This document shows positions 45,962 to 54,265 of a stretch of 64,000 nucleotides of DNA, piece by piece. The stretch's first letter is position 1, and each line of letters begins with the position of its first letter. Source of the DNA: Silanimonas lenta DSM 16282. Its GTDB lineage: Bacteria; Pseudomonadota; Gammaproteobacteria; Xanthomonadales; Xanthomonadaceae. The notes beneath the pieces were generated by a model, which was not told where the DNA came from, searched no databases, and worked only from the letters and a program-made list of their open reading frames with translations. Where the stretch lies: positions 62,001 to 126,000 of the forward strand of contig NZ_KE386844.1 in assembly GCF_000429065.1 (NCBI RefSeq). Direction: 5' to 3'. The position numbers were made by a program, and so were the translations under genes.

Positions 45962-48340
45962 ATGGAGCCCTCCGTGCCCGCCACTCCGCTGCGCCGACTG
46001 GCGCTCGCCCTCGCCCTGCTCGCGCCGGTGGCCGGCGCCGAAACCGCGCCGCCGCTCAGCCTCGATCTCGCCATGTCGCACCCCGACTGGATCGGCCCGC
46101 CGGTGGAGCGCCTGTGGTGGAGCGCGGATTCCGCGCAGGTGGCCTACGCCCTGAAGCGCGAGGGCTCGCCGGTGCGCGACACCTGGCTGCAGCCGGCCGA
46201 CGGCAGCGCCCCGGGCCGCCGCCTCGGTCCCGAGGCACAGGCCCTGGCCGACGCCGCGAACCCGGTGTACGACCCAGCGCGGCAGCGCATGGCCTATGTG
46301 CGCAACGGCGATGTCTTCGTGGTCGAGCTCGCCCGCGGCGAGCGCCGCCAGCTCACCCAGAGCAGCGAGACCGAGAGCGACCTGCGCTTCAGCCGCGATG
46401 GCGCCGAGCTGTTCTTCCGCGTCGGCCAGGAATGGCGCGCCGCCGACCTCATGAGCGGCCGCGTGCGCAGCGTGGCGCTGCTGCGTGCCGAGAAGGACCC
46501 GCAGGAGGCGCCGAAGCCCGACCTGCTGCGCGAGACGGAACTGCGGCTGATCGCCACCCTCGCCCGCCAGCGCGGCGAACGCGAGGCCCTGGCCGCCGAG
46601 GCGAAGGTGCAGCGCGAAGCCGACCCCGGCAGCGTGCCGGCGCCGGTCTTCCTCGGCGACGACGTCAGCATCGCCTCGAGCGGCCTCTCGCCGGATGGCC
46701 GCCACCTCGTGGTGGCGCTGGAGCCGAAGAACGCCGATGCCGGCCGCGGCGGCAAGATGCCGCGCTTCATCAACGAGAGCGGCTACGAGGAGGCCGAAGA
46801 CGTGCGCACCCGCGTCGGCCGCAACCCGCCGGTGGGCCAGAGCCTGCGCCTCGTGGACCTGGCCGAAGGCCAGATGCGGGCGCTCGACCTCACTGCCCTG
46901 CCCGGCATCGACGTCGATCCGCTGGCGGCCCTGAAGCGCGAGCACGGCCAGCCGGCGCTCAACGGGCCGCGTCCGGTGCGCCTGATCGGCCTTCAGTTCG
47001 CCGATGACGGCACCCCGCTCGCCATGCTGCGCAGCGTCGACAACAAGGACCGCTGGATCGTCCGCATCGACCGCGCCCAGGCCCGCCTCGCCACCGTGCA
47101 CCGGCTCAGCGACCCGGCCTGGATCAACTGGAACTTCAACGACTTCGGCGCCCTGCCCGACGGCCGCGCCTGGTGGCTGTCGGAGGAGAGCGGCCATTCG
47201 CACCTCTATGTCGAGGACGGCCGCCGCCCCCGCGCTCTGACCACCGGCCGCTGGGAGGCCTCGCAGCCGATGCTGGATGCCGCGCGCCGCCACTTCTTGT
47301 TCCTCTGCAACCGCGCCTGGCCCGGCGACTACGAGGTCTGCCAGGTACCGGTGGCCGGCGGCGAGGTGCGCGAGCTCACCGCGCTGGACGGCGTGGAGGA
47401 CTTCACCCTCTCCCCCGATGGCCGGCGCCTCGCCCTGCGCTGGTCGGCGCCCTTCATCCCGCCGCAGGCGGCGGTGGTGGGCGTGGACGGTGGCGAGGCG
47501 GTGAAGCTCACCGACACCCGCAGCCCCGCCTTCCGCGCCATGCCCTGGCGCGAGCCGCGCTTCGTGCAGGTGCCGAGCAGCGATGGTGCTGGCACGATCT
47601 GGGGCAAGCTCTACACGCCGCCGCGCCTGGAGCCCGGCAGGACGTATCCGGTGGTGATGTTCGTGCATGGTGCCGGCTACCTGCAGAACGTGCACCAGCG
47701 CTGGCCGGTGTACTTCCGCGAGCAGATGTTCCACCAGCTGCTCACCGACCGCGGCTACCTCGTGCTGGATCTCGACTTCCGCGCCTCCGAGGGCTATGGC
47801 CGCGACTGGCGCACGGCGATCTACCGCCGCATGGGCAGTCCGGAACTGCAGGACTACAAGGACGGGATCGACTGGCTGGTGGAGCACTACCAGGCCGACC
47901 GCGCCCGCGTCGGCATCTACGGCGGCAGCTACGGCGGCTTCATGACCCTGATGGCGATGTTCAAGGCCCCGGGCGTGTTCCAGGCCGGCGCCGCGCTGCG
48001 CCCGGTCACTGACTGGCGCCACTACAACCACCCCTACACCAGCAACATCCTCGATACGCCGGAGCTCGGCCCCGAGGTCTATGCCGAGAGCTCGCCGATC
48101 GAGCACGCCGAGCATCTGCAGGGCCGCCTGCTGATCGCCCACGGCATGATCGACGACAACGTGTTCTTCCAGGATTCGGTGCGCCTCGCCCAGCGCCTGA
48201 TCGAGCTGAAGAAACCCGGCTGGGAGCTGGCCAGCTACCCGCTGGAGCGCCACGCCTACGTGCAGCCGGAGAGCTGGTACGACCAGTACCGGCGCATCCT
48301 CGAACTGATGGACGCCACCCTCAAGCCCGACGCCCCATGA
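45962..48340 (+). CDS. S9 family prolyl oligopeptidase-type peptidase
   Basis: 792 residues. A signal peptide (about 1-26) is followed by a seven- or eight-bladed beta-propeller (about 35-520) and an alpha/beta hydrolase domain (about 535-792). Catalytic Ser656 (GGSYGG), Asp732 (HGMIDDNV) and His764 (ERHAYV) have the spacing of dipeptidyl peptidase IV relatives. It probably is periplasmic and trims short peptides after Pro or Ala. ATG 45962 gives the signal peptide; the longer open frame upstream is in promoter. Its TGA overlaps the antiporter ATG. Confidence 0.94.
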   Translation: MEPSVPATPLRRLALALALLAPVAGAETAPPLSLDLAMSHPDWIGPPVERLWWSADSAQVAYALKREGSPVRDTWLQPADGSAPGRRLGPEAQALADAANPVYDPARQRMAYVRNGDVFVVELARGERRQLTQSSETESDLRFSRDGAELFFRVGQEWRAADLMSGRVRSVALLRAEKDPQEAPKPDLLRETELRLIATLARQRGEREALAAEAKVQREADPGSVPAPVFLGDDVSIASSGLSPDGRHLVVALEPKNADAGRGGKMPRFINESGYEEAEDVRTRVGRNPPVGQSLRLVDLAEGQMRALDLTALPGIDVDPLAALKREHGQPALNGPRPVRLIGLQFADDGTPLAMLRSVDNKDRWIVRIDRAQARLATVHRLSDPAWINWNFNDFGALPDGRAWWLSEESGHSHLYVEDGRRPRALTTGRWEASQPMLDAARRHFLFLCNRAWPGDYEVCQVPVAGGEVRELTALDGVEDFTLSPDGRRLALRWSAPFIPPQAAVVGVDGGEAVKLTDTRSPAFRAMPWREPRFVQVPSSDGAGTIWGKLYTPPRLEPGRTYPVVMFVHGAGYLQNVHQRWPVYFREQMFHQLLTDRGYLVLDLDFRASEGYGRDWRTAIYRRMGSPELQDYKDGIDWLVEHYQADRARVGIYGGSYGGFMTLMAMFKAPGVFQAGAALRPVTDWRHYNHPYTSNILDTPELGPEVYAESSPIEHAEHLQGRLLIAHGMIDDNVFFQDSVRLAQRLIELKKPGWELASYPLERHAYVQPESWYDQYRRILELMDATLKPDAP

Positions 48341-49401
48341 TTCTCACCCTGCTCACCCTCCTCGCCGGCCTCGCCCTGCTCATCTGGGGCGCCGACCTGC
48401 TGGTCAAGGGCGCCGCCCGCCTCGCCACCAGCTTCGGCCTCTCCCCACTGGTAGTCGGCCTCACCGTGGTCGCCTTCGGCACCAGCTCGCCCGAGCTCGC
48501 CATCTCGGTGAGCTCGGCCTTCCGCGGCGAGGCCGAGATTGCGGTCGGCAACGTCATCGGCAGCAATATCTTCAACGTGCTGGTGATCCTCGGCCTCTCG
48601 GCGCTCATCACGCCGATGCTGGTGAGCAAGCAGCTGGTGAAGCTCGACGTGCCGATCATGATCGGCGTCTCGGTGCTGAGCTTCCTGCTCTCGCTCGACG
48701 GCCGGCTCTCGGTGCTCGAAGGCGGCGTGCTGGCCGCCCTGCTGGCGGCCTACATCGTGCTTCTGGTGCGGCTTGGCAAGGCCAGCGGCGAGACCGGTGA
48801 GGCCATCGAGGGCAGCCACCACTGGGGCATCAATCTCGGCCTCATCGTGGTCGGCCTCGCCCTGCTCGTGCTCGGCTCACGCTGGCTGGTCTCGGCCTCC
48901 ATCGAGATCGCCACCGCACTGGGGGTGAGCGAGCTCGTCATCGGCCTGACCATCGTCGCCGCCGGCACCTCGATGCCGGAGGTGGCGACCTCGGTGGTGG
49001 CCGCCATCCGCGGCCAGCGCGACATCGCCGTGGGCAACGTGGTGGGCAGCAATATCTTCAACCTCCTCTGCGTGCTCGGCCTGACGGCACTGGTGGCACC
49101 CGGCGGTCTGCCGGTGCCCGATGCCGCCCTGCGCTTCGACTACCCGGTGATGCTGGCGGTGGCCGTGGCCTGCCTGCCGATCTTCTTCGTCGGCTACTCG
49201 ATCAACCGCTGGGAGGGCGCGCTCTTCCTCGGCTACTACGTGGCCTACACCGCCTACCTGATCCTCGACAGCACCGGGCACGCCGTGCTGCCGGTGTACA
49301 GCAGCGTGATGCTGCACTTCGTGGTGCCGATCACCGTGCTCACCCTCGGGGTGGTGCTGTACCGCGAGATCCGCGCCCGCCGGGCGCGGCGGGCGGGCTG
49401 A
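48337..49401 (+). CDS. Calcium/sodium antiporter (YrbG-type, CaCA family)
   Basis: 354 residues, ten transmembrane helices in two inverted halves. The alpha repeats are diagnostic: GLTVVAFGTSSPE with GNVIGSNIFN in the first half and GLTIVAAGTSMPE with GNVVGSNIFN in the second. It exchanges Ca2+ for Na+ or K+ across the inner membrane. ATG 48337 overlaps the peptidase stop (ATGA). The next gene follows after one base. Confidence 0.95.
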   Translation: MILTLLTLLAGLALLIWGADLLVKGAARLATSFGLSPLVVGLTVVAFGTSSPELAISVSSAFRGEAEIAVGNVIGSNIFNVLVILGLSALITPMLVSKQLVKLDVPIMIGVSVLSFLLSLDGRLSVLEGGVLAALLAAYIVLLVRLGKASGETGEAIEGSHHWGINLGLIVVGLALLVLGSRWLVSASIEIATALGVSELVIGLTIVAAGTSMPEVATSVVAAIRGQRDIAVGNVVGSNIFNLLCVLGLTALVAPGGLPVPDAALRFDYPVMLAVAVACLPIFFVGYSINRWEGALFLGYYVAYTAYLILDSTGHAVLPVYSSVMLHFVVPITVLTLGVVLYREIRARRARRAG

Positions 49402-49402
49402 G

Positions 49403-50299
49403 ATGAACCGCGCACGACATCTGCTTCCCGCACTGCTTGTCGTCTTGGGTGGCATCCTCGCGGGCCACTTTTTCTGGAACAGGGCCGCGGCTGATCAAGC
49501 CGCGGATTCTTCGCCATCCCCCGCCCCGGCAGGCACGCCGGAAGAACGAGCCAGCACTTCCGCCAACAGTCCCGCCACGCCGCTCGTCGAACGCACCACC
49601 CTCGATCTCGATGCATCCGTCGATTACGGCGCCCTCAGGGAAGCATTGCGCCTCTTGGAATCGCAGGGCGATGCCGTTGCCCTCCGCATGATCGCAGAGA
49701 TCTACGAGTACTGTTTCATCTATTCACTCGATCCGGCCAAGGCAAGGCGCCAAGCCGAATTCCTGGCAACACTCCGACCCGAGAATGCGAGTCGCCTTGC
49801 CGAGATCGCCAAGCTCCAGGACGCCCGTTGCAAGACGCTGGATGGTGGCGTTCCCATCGTTCCCGAACTCGTGGGGCTCTATCGTGATCGCGCACGGGAA
49901 AGAGGCGATAGGGTCTCCGAGCTGGCGAACTTCGAAGCACTCCAGGACGCCAATCCCGAAGGAGCGGAACGCCTCCTCGAGTCCATCGTGCACGCGGCAC
50001 GGCCGGATGAACTGATGGCCTTGTCCCAGCTTGCGGCGCAGCGAACCCTCCCGGGCGGACTCTCAATGCTCTCCGGATCGGAGCGGTACGGCCACGCTTG
50101 GGCGATCGCCGCTTGCCGGAGAGCGGGCAGCCAAACATGCGGCCCCTCCGGCCGGCTGATGACGCACACCTGCCTCGCGGCCGGGCTCTGTAATTACTCC
50201 TCTTACGAGGATCTTGTGCGCCGAGGGCTGACACCCCCCTCCTCGCTGCACGAGCTTGATCGTGCGATTGCCCAAGTGGAAAGCCGCTTGGGGCAGTAG
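49403..50299 (+). CDS. Hypothetical exported protein of atypical composition
   Basis: 298 residues. The N-terminus has a signal anchor (LLPALLVVLGGILAGHFF), followed by a Ser/Pro/Ala linker and a helical domain (about 65-298) with several cysteines, including EIYEYCF, KLQDARC, TCLAAGLC. No known family is recognised. Its bases are clearly less GC-rich and use more third-position A/T than neighbours. It directly follows the antiporter gene and ends at a terminator hairpin, so it may be a later addition to that operon. Confidence 0.7.
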   Translation: MNRARHLLPALLVVLGGILAGHFFWNRAAADQAADSSPSPAPAGTPEERASTSANSPATPLVERTTLDLDASVDYGALREALRLLESQGDAVALRMIAEIYEYCFIYSLDPAKARRQAEFLATLRPENASRLAEIAKLQDARCKTLDGGVPIVPELVGLYRDRARERGDRVSELANFEALQDANPEGAERLLESIVHAARPDELMALSQLAAQRTLPGGLSMLSGSERYGHAWAIAACRRAGSQTCGPSGRLMTHTCLAAGLCNYSSYEDLVRRGLTPPSSLHELDRAIAQVESRLGQ

Positions 50300-50326
50300 G
50301 AGCGATCACGCCCGAGCCCCCCGGAG

Positions 50327-50350
50327 CGCGACTGCGGCGCTGCAGTCGCG
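50327..50350. terminator. Bidirectional hairpin between convergent genes
   Basis: Perfect 9-bp stem CGCGACTGC / GCAGTCGCG with GGCGCT loop, exactly between the stop of the hypothetical gene and the stop of the minus-strand chorismatase gene. It has no U tract either way. Confidence 0.55.
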
Positions 50351-51277
50351 TTACCGGTCCTCGCCGAACACGCCCTCGAGCTCGATGTCGAGCTCGCGGC
50401 GGCAGATGTCGCCGTGCAGGAAGGCGATGCGCGGCAGGGGCCAGCCGCGGGCGGCTAGGCGCGCTGCCACCGCCGGCATGGCCGCCGGATCGCGCAGGTA
50501 GACGCGCAGGGCCTGCAGCGTGCCCGGATGGAAGTCGGCGCCGGCGCGGCGCCGGCCCTCCTCCAGCAGCACCTCGAGGTTGGCGAGGCTCTCGTCGAGC
50601 TGGGCGAGCACGTCGCCGGGATGCAGGGAGACATGGCCGACGATGCTGGCCGTGCCCGAGGCCAGCAGCACCGCCGTGTCGCCATCGCGCAGCACCGCCC
50701 CGCGCGAGAAGCCGGGCGGCACCGGGCCGTACTCGCGCGGGTACTGCCAGGCCGGGGTCTGGCGCGGGTTCTCCAGCGCGATGCCGGGCCCGGCGCTGCA
50801 CAGGGCCAGCAGCGAGAGCGGTGCATCCGCCTTCGGCGCACCGATAGCGGTGGCGGCCGGCGGCGGGTCGCGGAACATGGCGTCCACCGCAGCATCGCGG
50901 CCGACGCAGAAGCGGCGGTAGCGCTCGGCATCGCCCTCGCCGGCATTGATCGCGCCGAGGTAGTTCCACACCCGGATCAGGTAGGGACGCGGGCCCGGCC
51001 GCGCGGCGGCGAGCAGGCTGCGGTAGGCATGTTCGGTGGCGCCGGCCGGATCGGCGCTGGCCGGAAGCGGCAGGCGCAGGGCCAGCACCCCGAGCGCCCC
51101 CGCCTCGCGCCGCCATAGCCCGGCGTCCGCCTGCCAGTCGCCGGCCGGAAGGGCCGCCTGCCAGACCTCGCGCCGCGCTCCACCGAGCCAGAGACAGCCG
51201 CTGCCGAGCCGGCCCGCCGCATCGGCGAAATCGATGTCGAGCAGGGCATCGGGACTGGAGCGGTCGCTGACGCGCAC
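50351..51277 (-). CDS. Chorismatase, FkbO/Hyg5/XanB2 family
   Basis: 308 residues from GTG 51277. Family signatures are YLIRVWNYLGAINAG, ERYRRFCVGRDAA, PRQTPAWQYPREYGP and the C-terminal ELDIELEGV with the catalytic Glu. Such enzymes split chorismate into 3- or 4-hydroxybenzoate and pyruvate or the dihydrodiol. The Xanthomonas member XanB2 supplies 4-hydroxybenzoate for ubiquinone and 3-hydroxybenzoate for pigment. This one is slightly shorter; which product it forms cannot be read from sequence. It is divergent from hemF, with a TATACT minus-10 in front. Confidence 0.88.
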   Translation of the reverse strand: MRVSDRSSPDALLDIDFADAAGRLGSGCLWLGGARREVWQAALPAGDWQADAGLWRREAGALGVLALRLPLPASADPAGATEHAYRSLLAAARPGPRPYLIRVWNYLGAINAGEGDAERYRRFCVGRDAAVDAMFRDPPPAATAIGAPKADAPLSLLALCSAGPGIALENPRQTPAWQYPREYGPVPPGFSRGAVLRDGDTAVLLASGTASIVGHVSLHPGDVLAQLDESLANLEVLLEEGRRRAGADFHPGTLQALRVYLRDPAAMPAVAARLAARGWPLPRIAFLHGDICRRELDIELEGVFGEDR

Positions 51278-51305
51278 GGCAGGCGGGCTGGAGGCAGGGC
51301 CGCGA

Positions 51306-51311
51306 AGTATA
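51306..51311 (-). promoter_or_regulatory. Minus-10 of chorismatase gene
   Basis: TATACT on the minus strand (context GCTATACT), 29 bases before GTG 51277. It is the strongest minus-10 in this intergenic region; minus-35 unclear. Confidence 0.45.
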
Positions 51312-51312
51312 G

Positions 51313-52323
<1,011 letters not shown>

Positions 52324-52633
52324 GGCCGCACGCGGCATTTCATCGGAGAGCGCCTGCCTTCGCGGTGAGTGCGCGGGCGCGGCGCTCCGGCGCGGCTGCG
52401 GCGAGCCTTGCTTTTCCTGACATCACCGCGACGAACTTCCCACGCCGCGCCCGTGCGGATGGCGGTCAGCGGGAGCAGGCCAGGGATGGCCTGCGGCGCC
52501 GAATATGGAGCCGGACGCGGAATCTGAGGCGCCCGCGACCGCCGTCCACACGAGGCAGGCGCACTCGGGATCGCACTCAAGATGGAATCGCACGCGGCAG
52601 GCAGGCTCGCGCCATGCCGCACCGGGTGAACCG
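52324..52633. other. 310-base convergent intergenic region with hairpin
   Basis: This lies between hemF and the FAD/NAD(P)-binding gene stops. A perfect 8-bp hairpin GCAGGCCA / TGGCCTGC with GGGA loop is at 52475-52494, followed by GCGCCGAATATGG. Composition is lower in GC from 52415 to 52600. No gene signature is seen in any frame. The hairpin may be a terminator or part of a dispersed intergenic repeat. Confidence 0.5.
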
Positions 52634-53932
52634 TCACCGCGAGCTCAGGCGCTCGCCCTCCCGCCAGCCCCGCACCGCCGCCAGCGCCTGCTGCCGCAGC
52701 TCCGGCACCGCCGTGGTTTCGATGCGCTCGCCGAACAACGCCGCGCCCAGCACGGCCAGCGTGGGATCGGCCGGCGTGCGCACGCCGGTGCCGAGGGCGT
52801 TGGCCTCGAGCACGCCCTCGCGCACCAGCCTGGCGAGCAGGGCATCGCCGGCAAGGGCTCGGCGGAAACCGGGCCCCCGGCAATCGATCACCAGGGCGGC
52901 CGTCACCGCGGTATCCACGCCTCCCGTACGCCTCCATATCCGGCCGGCGGTATCGATATGGATGCGACCGCGCCCGAGCACGAGGGCCGGATCGCCCTGC
53001 AGGGCGGCGAGCACATCGGGGGCCATGCGGTGGCGGTGCCGCGTCCACTGCCCGAAGGCATGGCGCAGCAGGCGCCGGCGCTCCGGCAGCGGCAGTCCGG
53101 CCCAGAGGCGGTTGCTGCCGCCGCGCAGGGCGTCGACGACCGCGCGCCAGGGCTGCCGGGCACAGGCCGTGCGCAGCAGGCGTACCAGGCCGCGGGCATC
53201 CGCCACCGCGTCGAGACGGGTCTCCAGCCACTCGCGGGTCTCCGGGTCCAGTGGCGGGGTATCGGCATGCGCCTCGGGCCAGGCGCCCTCGATCGACACC
53301 GCCTCGATCCGGCCACGGAAGCCGCGCTCGCGCAGGCCGAGCACCATGTCCACGGCCGTGAGACCACTGCCCACCAGCAGCACGCGCCCGTCCGCATCGA
53401 GCGGGAGGCCGCGTTCTGGCAAGGAACGCCACCAGGCCCAGGCATCGGCGATCCAGTGCGGCGGCGCGAAGGGCGGAGGAACCGTGGCGGGCAGTCCAAG
53501 GCAGAGCGCCACCCGGCGCGTCACCACGGCCCCGCCCGCCGCCAGCGCGAGATGCCAGAGACCGCCCTCGCGGTGGAGCGCCACCACCGGCTGACGGTGT
53601 TCGACATCGGCCTGCCCTTCGGCGCAGGCGGCGAGGTACTCGCCGAACCAGTGCCGCGGCACGAACTGCCCGGGCCGCACGGCCCGCGCCGGATGCCTGC
53701 GCTGCAGCCACTCGAGGAAATCCAGCGGCGCCTCGGCATCGAGCCCCATGCGCTCCACCGGCACGTTGAGGCGATGAAGATCGCTGTTGCCGCCGTAGGC
53801 GGGCAGGAAGGCGGTGTCGGGGCCGCGGCACCAGGCGATACGCCAGCCGGGCAGGAGGCGGCGCGCGGCGCGCAGCAGGGCAACGGCTGCCGGGCCGCCG
53901 CCGACGATGGCGAGATCGTATGGGGAGGACAT
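52634..53932 (-). CDS. FAD/NAD(P)-binding protein (NAD_binding_9 family)
   Basis: 432 residues from ATG 53932 (MSSPYDLAIVGGG). The dinucleotide-binding GGGPAA is at the N-terminus, a conserved NVPVERMGLDAE region follows, and a second Rossmann motif VGSGLTAVD is at about 185-195. This matches the YdhS-like NAD_binding_9 family of putative flavoprotein oxidoreductases of unknown substrate. It is convergent with hemF. Downstream of polA, it is separated by the sRNA and its terminator, so it has its own promoter or depends on sRNA-region read-through. Confidence 0.85.
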   Translation of the reverse strand: MSSPYDLAIVGGGPAAVALLRAARRLLPGWRIAWCRGPDTAFLPAYGGNSDLHRLNVPVERMGLDAEAPLDFLEWLQRRHPARAVRPGQFVPRHWFGEYLAACAEGQADVEHRQPVVALHREGGLWHLALAAGGAVVTRRVALCLGLPATVPPPFAPPHWIADAWAWWRSLPERGLPLDADGRVLLVGSGLTAVDMVLGLRERGFRGRIEAVSIEGAWPEAHADTPPLDPETREWLETRLDAVADARGLVRLLRTACARQPWRAVVDALRGGSNRLWAGLPLPERRRLLRHAFGQWTRHRHRMAPDVLAALQGDPALVLGRGRIHIDTAGRIWRRTGGVDTAVTAALVIDCRGPGFRRALAGDALLARLVREGVLEANALGTGVRTPADPTLAVLGAALFGERIETTAVPELRQQALAAVRGWREGERLSSR

Positions 53933-53977
53933 GGCGCGGCTTATGCCATGCCGGAGAGGGGGCCGGGAATGCCGGGC

Positions 53978-54018
53978 AAAGAAAAAGCCCCGCGAACCAG
54001 GGGAGGAGTTCGCGGGGC
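53978..54018 (-). terminator. Intrinsic terminator of the sRNA (and polA)
   Basis: GCCCCGCGAAC / GTTCGCGGGGC, 11 bp, ten-base loop containing TCCTCCCCTG, followed by TTTTTCTTT on the minus strand. It is the best intrinsic terminator in the window and would also stop any polA read-through before the FAD/NAD(P) gene. Confidence 0.88.
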
Positions 54019-54090
54019 CGGTGAGGCGGCCAGCAGGGGAGGGCTTTCCGCCTCGGTGTGGGTCGACCAGGGGAGGGATCGAGTCCACGG
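53978..54090 (-). ncRNA. sX13-like small RNA with three C-rich loops
   Basis: On the minus strand, downstream of polA, three consecutive stem-loops each expose CCTCCCCT. SL1 has a short TCGA/TCGA stem (54063-54066 with 54079-54082). SL2 has GAGGCGG/CCGCCTC (54048-54054 with 54023-54029). SL3 is an intrinsic terminator with an 11-bp perfect stem (54008-54018 with 53987-53997) and U5-C-U3 tail (53978-53986). This is the layout and position of Xanthomonas sX13, as I recall it (about 115 nt, C-rich loops, next to polA where E. coli carries Spot 42). The 5' end is set by length only; no clear promoter is seen. Confidence 0.82.
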
Positions 54091-54112
54091 CAACGGACGT
54101 TGCATCCGTTGC
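54090..54112. repeat. Perfect inverted repeat upstream of sRNA
   Basis: GCAACGGA (54090-54097), seven-base spacer, TCCGTTGC (54105-54112). It lies just at or before the expected 5' end of the sRNA and could be an operator, or a first stem-loop if transcription starts earlier. Confidence 0.6.
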
Positions 54113-54265
54113 GTGCCATCTGACCACTCGGGGACTGAGGAGTTCGTGAATCCCGGGCCCTCCAAAGGTCCGGATTCAGGCTCGATTCACGGCTTCGTGT
54201 CGAAAGCGTGACGGAATCGCTATTCGCGCGTGAATCTTCTGCACGCCCGGCCCTGGCCGCCGCAC

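Noticed and set aside
54060-54150. tRNA-like sequence on the minus strand near the sRNA
   Set aside because: A GACTCGATCC stretch resembles a T arm and the palindrome an anticodon stem, but there is no acceptor stem and the 8-bp stem with TGCAACG loop is not a valid anticodon arm.
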